Source: Bacteroides sp. UBA939 | GTDB lineage: Bacteria > Bacteroidota > Bacteroidia > Bacteroidales > Bacteroidaceae | Assembly (NCBI RefSeq): GCF_002293435.1 | Contig: NZ_DBDF01000017.1 | Span: 1-35,899 of the forward strand | Length of the DNA stretch: 35,899 bases | Reading direction: 5' to 3' | Shown here: one piece after another, positions 1-8,576 of the stretch | Position numbering within the stretch: the stretch's first letter is position 1 | Layout: the number at the start of each line of letters is the position of its first letter | Notes under the pieces: generated by a model | What the model saw: the letters and a program-made list of their open reading frames with translations, nothing else | What the model was told of the DNA's origin: nothing | The model's database searches: none | Position numbers and translations under genes: made by a program

Positions 1-37
1 ACACATGATTTTGCTACTGATCCGTCTTTTGTCTGAA

Positions 38-1603
38 TCAATATGAATAATCAAACCATTCGAAATCAGCTACTCCTTTGGAGGGCTTTTGTGAAGCGGC
101 ATAAAGTGCGAAGTAAATTCCGGTGAATCCTCCTACGGTTTCGCTGCTTATATAGCGTACATTCATTTTCCCCAATGGGTTGAAGGTCTTATTATTTGTA
201 GAATAAGAGAAGCTGTAGTAATCATTGCTACCCTCTACCCGCAGATAGAATTTCTTTCCGGGCACTTCCAACTCTTTCTCAATGTACTTCAGATTGCCGA
301 TACGGTAGCGTAGAGTGATGATTTGCTTACCTTTATCACCTTGGCGTACAAACAGGTCATAGTGGTGTTCGTTGGTCATATATACGGTGATGCCGCCTTC
401 GTCATTCAATGAAGCTTTATCCAATTCGATGGCGGTGGTAACGGTACAGTTGATGTGCTGCTGCCTGCGACCTACGAAAGTGGGAGTGACGCCCCGGTCG
501 TCTAACTGCACGGTAGATGTTTTCAGACGCAAATATCCTTTACGCTCTTGCAGCGAGTAGTCGGAGATTACCGGGTTATAGAGATAGTTCCATTCCAGTC
601 CCAGTTTTGGCGTATCGAAGTTGGTACGGACAGGAACCGGCGCATGTGGTTTCAACGGAAGCGTTTCGCAATCCATCTGCAGGTGTACGGTACCGTCGCC
701 ATTGACTACAGGCCATGCGTTTTTGTCCCATCGCACAGGAACAAGGAAAGTCTCTCTTCCAAGCATGTGATGCAATCCCGATTGTGGGCGGAAACCTAGA
801 AAAACCATCCACCAGCTACCATCGTGCGCCTGTACAAAATCTCCATGACCGACGCCTTGTATCGGATTCATTTGTGCATTCTCGTTAATGTGCGTCATGA
901 TGGGGTTTGCAGGGTTAGAGTCATAAGGGCCATCAATGTTGCGGCTGCGTGCAATGGTTATCTTATGACCGTATTCCGTTCCTCCCTCGGCGATGAGGAG
1001 ATAGTACCAGCCGTCTTTCTTATAAATGTGCGGTCCTTCGGGGTAACGTCCGCCTGTGCCACGCCAAATGGGTTTGGATGGTGTGAGTTGCTCTCCGGTC
1101 TTGGGATTGATTTCGCACAGGGTGATGCCATCAGGAATGGAAAGCATATAGCACTTACCGTTTTCGAAATAAAGTGAGGGGTCGATGCCGCCTTGCTTCA
1201 GCCATACTGGTTCCGACCACTCTCCGGCGGGGTTTTCGGTATGTACAATGAAGTTTCCTTTGTCCGACACGTTAGTTGTGATCATATAAAAAGTACCTTC
1301 GTGGTAACGGATGGTAGGAGCATATATACCACCCGAGGGAGCGCAGTTTTTCAGATTGAGTTGCGATTCGCGAGTGAGGCAATTCCCGATTTGCTTCCAG
1401 TTGACAAGGTCTTTGCTATGAAAGACGGGTACTCCGGGAAAGTATTCGAACGTGCTGTTCACCAGATAATAATCGTTACCCACCTTGCATACGCTGGGGT
1501 CGGGATAGAATCCCGGTATTACGGGGTTTTTGTAACCTTGCTGAGCCGCACAGGGAGCAGTAAGGAGGATAAAGAAGAATGTTTGTAAGAGTAAATGTTT
1601 CAT
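38..1603 (-). CDS. GH43 family glycoside hydrolase, probable alpha-L-arabinofuranosidase/beta-xylosidase
   Basis: The protein is a secreted five-bladed beta-propeller hydrolase followed by a beta-sandwich C-terminal domain (about residues 330-521). From the chosen start, the catalytic triad of GH43 is visible: base Asp35 in YPDPS, pKa-modulating Asp141 in GGIDPS, and acid Glu189 in YPEGPH. His253 in GVGHGDF is the usual axial metal or water ligand. I start at the Met that opens MKHLLLQTFFFILL, a clean signal peptide ending near CAAQQ. An in-frame start 54 bases upstream adds only a polar tail. The architecture resembles the subfamily of the Bacteroides ovatus xyloglucan arabinofuranosidases (GH43_12 from memory). 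It is the last gene of the minus-strand PUL operon, separated from the GH42 gene by a 193-bp gap holding a repeat array. The family is sure; arabinofuranosidase over xylosidase is inferred from context. Confidence 0.9.
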   Translation of the reverse strand: MKHLLLQTFFFILLTAPCAAQQGYKNPVIPGFYPDPSVCKVGNDYYLVNSTFEYFPGVPVFHSKDLVNWKQIGNCLTRESQLNLKNCAPSGGIYAPTIRYHEGTFYMITTNVSDKGNFIVHTENPAGEWSEPVWLKQGGIDPSLYFENGKCYMLSIPDGITLCEINPKTGEQLTPSKPIWRGTGGRYPEGPHIYKKDGWYYLLIAEGGTEYGHKITIARSRNIDGPYDSNPANPIMTHINENAQMNPIQGVGHGDFVQAHDGSWWMVFLGFRPQSGLHHMLGRETFLVPVRWDKNAWPVVNGDGTVHLQMDCETLPLKPHAPVPVRTNFDTPKLGLEWNYLYNPVISDYSLQERKGYLRLKTSTVQLDDRGVTPTFVGRRQQHINCTVTTAIELDKASLNDEGGITVYMTNEHHYDLFVRQGDKGKQIITLRYRIGNLKYIEKELEVPGKKFYLRVEGSNDYYSFSYSTNNKTFNPLGKMNVRYISSETVGGFTGIYFALYAASQKPSKGVADFEWFDYSY

Positions 1604-1660
1604 GATATTCTGCGGGTTATTTATTAAGATAATTTGCTTCGTTCCATACTTGCTCAAAAT

Positions 1661-1776
1661 CTCATCCAGAACGTATTCTGAGAGGGGGTAGTCTAAGTAT
1701 ACGACTGAGGTACCCTAAGTATACGACTGAGGGTATCTAAGTCGTATAGTGAGATAGGCTAAGTATGGGAGTGAGA
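1661..1776. repeat. 22-bp phased intergenic array, copy A1
   Basis: A short hairpin (CAGAA at 1667-1671 pairing with TTCTG at 1676-1680) is followed by four units whose cores start at 1696, 1718, 1740 and 1762, exactly 22 bp apart. Units 1 and 2 read AGTATACGACTGA. Unit 3 reads AGTCGTATAGTGA, in which the inner core is inverted. Unit 4 is degenerate (AGTATGGGAGTGA). The array lies between GH42 and GH43 inside the PUL operon. Related copies are at 19323-19436 and 27612-27724. Function unknown. Confidence 0.85.
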
Positions 1777-1796
1777 TTATGAATAAAAATCTGCGC

Positions 1797-3836
1797 CTAA
1801 AATAATTCTATAAATTCCGGTTCATAAGGCGGTATCGTAAGCGTACCGCTGTATTCCCTGTCAAACAGAATACTTTTGGCTTTCCCTTTGATACTAATCG
1901 TTTGCGACTCGCCCGTAGTGTTGAAGTACAGCACGTGCTTCTTATCTATGTTGCGCGCCATAACGCCGCCCGGTACCTCGGGACCTTTACGGATGGACAA
2001 TTCCGTCATCAGTTCGTCCACTATCGGGTTGAGTACCTCGCCTTTGGCAGGCAGACCCACATAGATGGCCCTCCCCTTACCGTATTTATGGGAGGTGATG
2101 ATGGGATGGTTCTTATCCAGACTGGTGATGCTTCCCACCACCCGGGCGCCTTTAGGCTCTATCACGTCGAAGCGGGTGGATTCCGTATCAATCTCTTTGC
2201 CCTTGTAAGCGAGGCCGATTCTCTTGCCTTTATATGCCTTTGGCGAAAGCTCGTTCATCACTTCCGTCTCTTCAAAACTTGCCACACGAATGCCGAACAC
2301 ATCGCTCAACCGGCCGGGACGGGTGGTAGAGAATACCTTGCCGGTTTCATCTATCACAGCCGAGTTGGCAGTCATGACGACCGTTCCTCCGTTCTTCACA
2401 TAGCTGCGGATTTTGGAGGCGGTGGCCTCGTCCATAACCGTTACGCCGGGCACGAAGAGCAGCTTATAGTCGAGTGTGCTTTCGCTAATGTCCAACATGC
2501 GTACGTCCATATTGCGACGGTAGAATATACCGAAGCATGCCTGTACCTGATTCTCGTGCGGTTCGGGGAAGGCACTGCCGGCTATCTGGCTGGGGAAGGA
2601 AAAGGCAAGTCCCACTTCGGCCTGCAACCGGTAAGGGAAGTATTTCTCAATCTTCCGGAATTCCGAAGCAATCTTCCGGTATTCGTCATACTTGCGGTTG
2701 GTGAGGCCGTCCCAGTCCATCATGCCCTCCAGATATTGCTCTTCGCCGCCGTGCATACTTTGCCACGTCCAGCCGCACACTAGTTGGTTGCCATACATCA
2801 GGGTGGCATAAGCCGATTTGCGGATGGAGCCGGGGGCAGCGGTCATAGTGGTGAATTCGGAACACCAGAATGGGTTGTTGCTTTCGTACTGGATGCGGGT
2901 GATACCGAACAGCGCATTCTCAACACCCCAATTAGTGGTGAGCGACGAACCCGGATAGAAGCCGCATCCCTGGCGGGTCATCTTTCCGGAATATGCAGTA
3001 GGAGAATAATCGAAGTATTTCAAAGGGCTGTAATACCAGGCGTTGGTATTGAGCAGCACGCCCGGCGCATTCTCGTTCACCTTATCTATCATCCGGAGGA
3101 AGAAGCCGCTTACTTCGTCGGAGATGAAACGGCGGAAGTCAAGCACTCTTTCGGGTGCGCCCTTGATGTATCCGGAAGCAGGCAGCCCCACCTCATCGAA
3201 CCGGTTGATTCTCCTCGACCAGCGCTGGGTAGCCCATGCTTCGTTAAGGTTATCGGTGGAAGTGTATTTCTTTTGCAGCCAACTGATGAACCGTTGGCGT
3301 ACCGTTTCGGAGTAAGAGATGGGACCGTCGCCCGGTTCATTGTCTATGCCGAAAGCCAGCAGGGCGCGGTGTTTGGCATAGCGTTTCGATACGGTATCAA
3401 CGAAACGCATGGCATATTGTTGATACATGGGGTCGCCCACATCGTCCATATAGCGATGGTTGGGGTACAGTCTGTTTCCACTGGCGTCGGTTACGCTTAC
3501 AGATGGATATTTGTGGTGCAGCCACAGAGGCGCGGGACGGGTGGCGATGTCGAGTATAACCCCGATTCCTGCTTCTGCCATGAGGTCCATCACGGTGTCG
3601 AACCATTCAAAGTCGAATACGCCTTCGGCAGGTTCGTAACTGTCCCATGCCAAGTGTCCCAGGCGGGTGACGTTGAAACCGGCTTCTTTCATCAGGCGGA
3701 TGTCGTTCTTTATCTTTTCCATATTTTTATCGTCGTGCGGGTGGTAGTTGGCACCGATATACAATTCCTGTGCATGGAGTGACAAACCACAACCGGACAG
3801 GATGATTGCAAATAAAACTTGCTTGATTGCTTTCAT
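1797..3836 (-). CDS. GH42 family beta-galactosidase
   Basis: This is a 679-residue exported retaining beta-galactosidase. The N-terminal TIM barrel covers about residues 25-400. Its acid/base is Glu167 in FGIDNEPGDG (N166-E167), and the likely nucleophile is Glu327 in FWCSEFTTM. A class-I-glutaminase-like domain at about 410-610, with LLFVPGVTVMDEA and VKNGGTVVMTAN, corresponds to the GH42 trimerization domain. A small C-terminal beta domain follows, and the length is usual for GH42. The N terminus could be a lipoprotein signal (LSGC, Cys16) or a type I signal ending at LHAQ; the two cannot be separated by eye. The gene begins 21 bp after the GH29 stop, so the two are co-transcribed. In this PUL it would remove terminal beta-galactose from side chains after the fucosidase has acted. 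Substrate linkage is inferred from context only. Confidence 0.9.
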   Translation of the reverse strand: MKAIKQVLFAIILSGCGLSLHAQELYIGANYHPHDDKNMEKIKNDIRLMKEAGFNVTRLGHLAWDSYEPAEGVFDFEWFDTVMDLMAEAGIGVILDIATRPAPLWLHHKYPSVSVTDASGNRLYPNHRYMDDVGDPMYQQYAMRFVDTVSKRYAKHRALLAFGIDNEPGDGPISYSETVRQRFISWLQKKYTSTDNLNEAWATQRWSRRINRFDEVGLPASGYIKGAPERVLDFRRFISDEVSGFFLRMIDKVNENAPGVLLNTNAWYYSPLKYFDYSPTAYSGKMTRQGCGFYPGSSLTTNWGVENALFGITRIQYESNNPFWCSEFTTMTAAPGSIRKSAYATLMYGNQLVCGWTWQSMHGGEEQYLEGMMDWDGLTNRKYDEYRKIASEFRKIEKYFPYRLQAEVGLAFSFPSQIAGSAFPEPHENQVQACFGIFYRRNMDVRMLDISESTLDYKLLFVPGVTVMDEATASKIRSYVKNGGTVVMTANSAVIDETGKVFSTTRPGRLSDVFGIRVASFEETEVMNELSPKAYKGKRIGLAYKGKEIDTESTRFDVIEPKGARVVGSITSLDKNHPIITSHKYGKGRAIYVGLPAKGEVLNPIVDELMTELSIRKGPEVPGGVMARNIDKKHVLYFNTTGESQTISIKGKAKSILFDREYSGTLTIPPYEPEFIELF

Positions 3837-3857
3837 AAAAAATCGATTATTAAAAAA

Positions 3858-6005
3858 TTAAAGGATGTCCAATTCGTCTATGCATTCTATGCTTCCATTA
3901 TCGGCAATCCTGCCGGGTAGGATGCGAACGTAGCGGGCATTTACCGGCTTTTTGAAATGGAGATAACGTTTCGTCGGGTCGTTAATCAGGTTACCGAACT
4001 TAAAGCTATCCGCGTCTTTCCATTTCTTGCCATCGGCGCTAATCTGGAAGACACCTTCCACGACCATGTTTTTCGCCGGTTGCTGTAGCGGCGTATAAGC
4101 AAAACCCACCAGCTTTTCAGATTTGCCGAGGTCGATGGCAAGGGCTGTTTCCCCGCTGCCTGCAACCAACTGTTTCCAGCCCTTCTTAATCAAACCGAAA
4201 TGCTCGTAATGCACTGCTCCTTTCTCGCCGCCGGCGTATGCAATGGCTTTCAACTCTCCACGCGTCATGGCAAAGGGTGTGGTGTATTTCTCCGATTCAG
4301 CGTTTGGCTCGCTTCCATCGGTGGTGTAGTATATGGTATATTCATTGCTTGCTTCCTTATTCTTGTTATCCGGTTTGCGGCGCTTTGCGGCATCGGTATT
4401 ATTCCAGTTGCTCCAATCAAAATCGCTTGTCCGGGCGGCTATCGTCACCAGTCCCTCCGGATTTCTTTCGGCATTCAGCAGGGGCGGGCGTTTGCGGTAA
4501 TAATGCGCCGAGATGCGGGCTATCGCCGGATTAAGGCGCGTTGCGAGGATGCGTATCCTGACCTTATCGGTAGTCACTTCCGGGAAACGGAGTATGCGCT
4601 TGTACCCGATGTTGGTGGCCTGTGCTATTTCTTTCCATTGTCCTTCTATCCAAGCATCCACAGCGTGTTTCTCCACCCGCTCGCCACTGTTGGCAATGTC
4701 TTCCTGAATGGTGATGCGGTTGAAGGTGACGGGCTTGGGAGCGGATATGACAGCCCCTACGCCATCTCCTCCCATGGTGACGTCTTCGAACAAATCATGC
4801 CCGTATGTTTCGCTGATACGCTTCCCGGTTTCCTTCAGCACGGCTACGTCAATGTGCGAGAAATTACCTTCACGCGTAGGTGGGATATTCAGCAGGAAGA
4901 TAGAGTTTCCACCCACGGAGCGTTCGTAAATGTCGAATACATCGTCGGCGCTCCGGGTTCGCTGGTGGGTATCGTCGCGATAGAACCAACCTTCGCGGAT
5001 AGACGTATTGGTTTCGGCAGGCTGGTAGTGCAGGTAGTATGGTTTCTCTTTGCTGAGCAGTACGTGGCTCGTGCCGAGGTCACCGTAAAGATCCATATAC
5101 TCACTCATCGTGCGGGGGTTTTCCTTGTAAGCGGCAATCACGTTCCACTCCGTATCGCGCGTGTGTCCGGCTTCGTTGCCACACCAGCGAATGTCCTCCC
5201 GTCCAAAGATGGTGGCCTCGGGGGCAAGCGTGCGTATCAGTTCGCGCCATGCGGCATAGTTATATTTCTGTCCGCCCTTGGTTTTAGGATGCGCACCGTC
5301 GAACCATACCTCGTGGACGGGGCCGTATTCGGTAAGCACTTCAAAGAGCTGGTTCAGGAAGTATTCGTTGTAATCATCTACCACAAACTTGAATTTAGTT
5401 TGATTGGCAAACGGGCGTCCGGGCACTTCGCGCGGAATGGTTCGTTCGGTGTACAGGCTCAGGTTGCCGTACAGCCCGTCGGGGTGCTCAATCTGATACA
5501 GGTCGGCGGGCGAGAGGTAAACGCCGAGTTTCAACCCGTACTTCCGGCAGGACGCCGAGAGGTTTTTCATGACATCGCCTTTGCCACCTTCGAAGTTGGA
5601 AGACATCACCCCGTGTTTCGTGTACCGGCTTTGCCACAGTACGAAGCCATCGTGATGCTTGGCAGTGAGTACTACCATCTTCATGCCGGCGGCTTTCATG
5701 GCTTCACACCACTGGTCGGTATCGAGCTTTTTCAGGTCGAACACTTTGGGGTCTTCCATTCCGTTGCCCCATTCCATACGGGTGTAGGTGTTAGGTCCGA
5801 AGTGGATGAAGGCGATAAATTCATTTTGCAGCGCCGCCAATTGGTTGGGTGTGGGAATGATGTGGGCGGCTTTTTCTATGATCATTTCATTGGTGTCTGT
5901 AGTTTCGACCTTGATGGTGTTTTCGAATTCAGGTTCCTGATGCTGGGCATAGGCCGGCGAGAACAGGAAGAAACTACATAAGGCGGCGACAATTGGTTTT
6001 TTCAT
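3858..6005 (-). CDS. GH29 alpha-L-fucosidase with discoidin-like C-terminal modules
   Basis: A type I signal peptide ends at about residue 20 (SPAYA). The retaining fucosidase barrel covers about residues 45-390. FIHFG (His68), AKHHDGF (His117-His118) and VWFDGAHP, with Asp236 as the probable nucleophile, are the familiar GH29 signatures. After the barrel come a beta-sandwich at about 400-505, a CHB_HEX_C-type domain at about 515-592 (YYTTDGSEP), and an F5/8 type C domain at about 610-715. The 715-residue length fits multi-modular Bacteroides GH29 enzymes. The gene follows an intercistronic hairpin and is 21 bp upstream of the GH42 gene. Together they suggest stepwise removal of fucose and then galactose in the periplasm. 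The acid/base residue could not be assigned by eye, and linkage specificity is unknown. Confidence 0.93.
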   Translation of the reverse strand: MKKPIVAALCSFFLFSPAYAQHQEPEFENTIKVETTDTNEMIIEKAAHIIPTPNQLAALQNEFIAFIHFGPNTYTRMEWGNGMEDPKVFDLKKLDTDQWCEAMKAAGMKMVVLTAKHHDGFVLWQSRYTKHGVMSSNFEGGKGDVMKNLSASCRKYGLKLGVYLSPADLYQIEHPDGLYGNLSLYTERTIPREVPGRPFANQTKFKFVVDDYNEYFLNQLFEVLTEYGPVHEVWFDGAHPKTKGGQKYNYAAWRELIRTLAPEATIFGREDIRWCGNEAGHTRDTEWNVIAAYKENPRTMSEYMDLYGDLGTSHVLLSKEKPYYLHYQPAETNTSIREGWFYRDDTHQRTRSADDVFDIYERSVGGNSIFLLNIPPTREGNFSHIDVAVLKETGKRISETYGHDLFEDVTMGGDGVGAVISAPKPVTFNRITIQEDIANSGERVEKHAVDAWIEGQWKEIAQATNIGYKRILRFPEVTTDKVRIRILATRLNPAIARISAHYYRKRPPLLNAERNPEGLVTIAARTSDFDWSNWNNTDAAKRRKPDNKNKEASNEYTIYYTTDGSEPNAESEKYTTPFAMTRGELKAIAYAGGEKGAVHYEHFGLIKKGWKQLVAGSGETALAIDLGKSEKLVGFAYTPLQQPAKNMVVEGVFQISADGKKWKDADSFKFGNLINDPTKRYLHFKKPVNARYVRILPGRIADNGSIECIDELDIL

Positions 6006-6071
6006 GGGATGAAATATTTATTGTATTAAAAGTTATTTGGGGTAAAGTTAAAAGAAAAAATCGGCATAAAG

Positions 6072-6115
6072 TTAAAGCGGGAGCAGTTTGTTATTGTGAC
6101 TGCTCTCCGCTTTAA
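6072..6115 (-). terminator. intercistronic hairpin after the susCDE block
   Basis: The arms at 6072-6087 and 6099-6115 form a 14-16 bp stem (ttaaagcgg...ccgctttaa, with one bulged base) around an 11-nt loop. The hairpin lies just 3' of the SusE-position gene on the minus strand, with T-rich sequence about 15 nt further on. It probably attenuates or processes the transcript so that the binding and transport genes are made in excess of the downstream hydrolases. Confidence 0.6.
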
Positions 6116-6135
6116 TAAACACACAAAATTATATC

Positions 6136-6909
6136 CTATTTCGCTCTAAACATCCAAGTATTTTGCCAGCCATCTCCCTGACGCGCCAGAACGAGTTCTG
6201 TTTCAGTCAGTTTCATAATAACATAGTAATTGCCGGTGGCTCCGTCATTCAGGTAGTCTGCTCCATAAAGGATATTTGCTCCCGACAAGATTAGTCGTCT
6301 GTTTGCAAGATCCAGGTTGAAGAAACCTTTTGTTGTGGTTCCATCGGTTAGCTTTTTGGTGAAATTGGCTGCCGCGTTCAAATCAAAGGTCATTTCACCA
6401 ACTTCCCAACCCATACTGATAACATCAGCCATGGGCACTTGCCACCATTCGGGAGCCATAGAACCCTGACCGCCGTTTCCATACACTGCCGGAAGTTTAT
6501 CATTCCATACCCATGTTTTACCGTCGCTGCCATTGGTCAGTAAAGCCCACATCGGGTCTTTGAAGTAATCTTCGTCATTCTGAGAAACGGTTACCTTTTG
6601 GCTGGTCGAAACCATTCCACCTTTGTCTAATGCGTAGAATTTGATTTCATATTCACCGGCAAACCGTATTTCTACGGTATCTTTCATCTTATTGGAGAAG
6701 CCTACTACATAATCCCAATAGGGAAGAATGTCCAACGTCTTACTTTCAAGGTATATGATATTGTCTTTCTCCGTATTTTGGGTGATGGAAATATTCAAGT
6801 CACTCTCGGCTCTGACATCTCCCAATTCGGCAATGTCCGGACTACATGCTGTTCCCAACAACAAGACTCCTGTGATAGCAATAGCTAATTTATTAAAACT
6901 GTTTTTCAT
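6136..6909 (-). CDS. SusE-position surface lipoprotein, putative glycan-binding
   Basis: This 257-residue lipoprotein has its signal ending at Cys22 (LLLGTAC followed by SPDI). An N-terminal PKD/FN3-like beta-sandwich covers about residues 30-110, ending near TSQKVTVSQND. A C-terminal beta-rich domain contains KTWVWNDKLPAVYGNGG, EWWQVP and MTFDLN, a pattern I associate with surface glycan-binding proteins encoded directly after susD. Sequence in this position is normally poorly conserved, so the role is taken from operon position (19 bp after the susD stop) plus the lipoprotein signal. Aromatic residues in the C-terminal domain are candidates for sugar stacking. It has no enzymatic motif. Confidence 0.7.
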   Translation of the reverse strand: MKNSFNKLAIAITGVLLLGTACSPDIAELGDVRAESDLNISITQNTEKDNIIYLESKTLDILPYWDYVVGFSNKMKDTVEIRFAGEYEIKFYALDKGGMVSTSQKVTVSQNDEDYFKDPMWALLTNGSDGKTWVWNDKLPAVYGNGGQGSMAPEWWQVPMADVISMGWEVGEMTFDLNAAANFTKKLTDGTTTKGFFNLDLANRRLILSGANILYGADYLNDGATGNYYVIMKLTETELVLARQGDGWQNTWMFRAK

Positions 6910-6928
6910 ATCGTTTTCTTTTATGTGA

Positions 6929-8557
6929 TTACCAACCCGGGTTCTGTATTAATACTCCTTCTGATAATGTAATTTGGTTATTGGGTATCTGTATGAGACC
7001 TCTGGTTTTTTTTATGTTATCGGCTTTGATGATGACCTTGTCATTTACTCCGCCGCTCAGTACGGGTACGCCACTTTCTTCGGCAATTGTGGCAGCAGCC
7101 ACATCAATGCCCTGGCGCAACAAGTCCCAATAGCGTATGCCTTCCAGAGCGAATTCCACGCGACGCTCTGCCAACAGGTTTGCCTGGTTAACAGGCTTGC
7201 TGCCAAGTCCGGCGCGTGCACGTACGCTGTCGAAGTAACGCTGTGCGTTGACGCTTCCCAATTCGGCTGCCATCAATAACACATCGGCATAACGCATCAC
7301 GACATAGTCCTGCGACTGTGCAGTCTGGAAATCACCTGCTCCTCCTTTCGTAGCCGATGTACCGTCGTAATAAGCCATCGGTGTATATTTCTTAATCGTA
7401 TATCCGGTGTATTCGCGCTGGTCGGCTACATCGAACGTCTCATAGATTCCTTCGTTGACAATGTCGATGATAGATGCTGCCCGGCGTGTATCTCCGGCTT
7501 CATAAGCCTGCATCAACGCGGGGTGAACGGTGCATGCTCCCCAGCCTTTTCCGTAGGGCGACCAATTGGTGTTGCGCATACCGGTCATCACCAGCCAACT
7601 GTTTCCATCGTTATTTCCATTGTAATCGCTCGTATCGTTGAACTTCAATGCCAATACCGTTTCAATGTTTCCCCGTCCTGCATACGTCGATTCAAATCTG
7701 TACTCACCATCCACGGGAGTAGAGCTTGCGGGTTCCCACAGGTTTTTGTATTCGTCAACCAGGTCATACTCATTGCTGGTGATAACATCTTCCAGACCTT
7801 GAAGTACTCCGCTCTTGCTGACTCCGGCAAGTTCCTTTCCATAATAGCCTGTATAGTAGAGATAAACGCGGGCAAGAAATGCCTTGGCAGCATAGCAAGT
7901 GATGCGTCCGTCATTCTGGGCAGCTTCTGCTTTCGGGTAAGTATCGGCCGGAATATGGTTTGCTGCGTAAAGGAAGTCTTCAACAATGGTGGCATATACA
8001 TCATCCGGGTTTGCCTGAGGAACATTGTCTACAGTAGGTTGCAATAACAAAGGAATATTCTCCCACAAACGAACCATCTCAAAGTACATCAATGCACGAA
8101 GTGCACGGGTTTCGCCTTCGATACGGTTTCTTGTATCCACATCTCCCTCTTTCCAGACAATCTGATCCAGCCTTGCAAGCAAGGTGTTACACCTGAATAT
8201 GCCGGCATAATAGCTCTTCCATGTAGTCTCAAAGATATTGGCATCGGCCGGCGATTCGAGAATGTCGAAACGATCGACAACCTGGTAACCGCGGCCATCT
8301 CCGTTGCCGGTAGCGCCGAAACAATTGTCGCTCATTACTTCGGAGACGATGTAGAAGGCAAATCCACCATCCGACGTAACACGTTGCCAACCATCGTAGC
8401 AACCCACCAAAGCCATTTCTGCATCCTCAACGGATTTGTAATAATTGTCATCAAAAAGCAATGTTTTGGATGATGTGTCGAGGAAGTCTGTACATGAACC
8501 TAAGCTCAGGCAAACCACTCCTGACAGTATAGTGATATATATTTTCTTTAAATTCAT
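6929..8557 (-). CDS. SusD/RagB family outer-membrane glycan-binding lipoprotein
   Basis: This 542-residue protein has the hallmark start of SusD homologs: a lipobox SLGSC with Cys22 followed by TDFLD. An alpha-helical TPR-type scaffold follows, with RCNTLLARLDQ, GETRALRALMYFEMVRLW and AAKAFLARVYLYY. Near the end is RRVEFALEGIRYWDLLRQG, the usual C-terminal SusD signature. SusD proteins sit on the cell surface as a lid over the SusC barrel and capture oligosaccharides. The gene lies 19 bp after susC, which is typical tight coupling. Cognate sugar is not readable from sequence. Confidence 0.96.
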   Translation of the reverse strand: MNLKKIYITILSGVVCLSLGSCTDFLDTSSKTLLFDDNYYKSVEDAEMALVGCYDGWQRVTSDGGFAFYIVSEVMSDNCFGATGNGDGRGYQVVDRFDILESPADANIFETTWKSYYAGIFRCNTLLARLDQIVWKEGDVDTRNRIEGETRALRALMYFEMVRLWENIPLLLQPTVDNVPQANPDDVYATIVEDFLYAANHIPADTYPKAEAAQNDGRITCYAAKAFLARVYLYYTGYYGKELAGVSKSGVLQGLEDVITSNEYDLVDEYKNLWEPASSTPVDGEYRFESTYAGRGNIETVLALKFNDTSDYNGNNDGNSWLVMTGMRNTNWSPYGKGWGACTVHPALMQAYEAGDTRRAASIIDIVNEGIYETFDVADQREYTGYTIKKYTPMAYYDGTSATKGGAGDFQTAQSQDYVVMRYADVLLMAAELGSVNAQRYFDSVRARAGLGSKPVNQANLLAERRVEFALEGIRYWDLLRQGIDVAAATIAEESGVPVLSGGVNDKVIIKADNIKKTRGLIQIPNNQITLSEGVLIQNPGW

Positions 8558-8576
8558 AACTTAAGTTTTTTACGGA

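Noticed and set aside
1902..3782. 293- and 332-codon plus-strand frames opposite the GH42 gene
   Set aside because: They are shadows of the beta-galactosidase; no recognisable domains, signal peptide or promoter.
4200..5981. 593-codon open frame on the plus strand opposite the GH29 gene
   Set aside because: Translation shows no family signature, while the minus strand gives a complete fucosidase. Long antisense frames of this kind arise from codon usage in the real gene.
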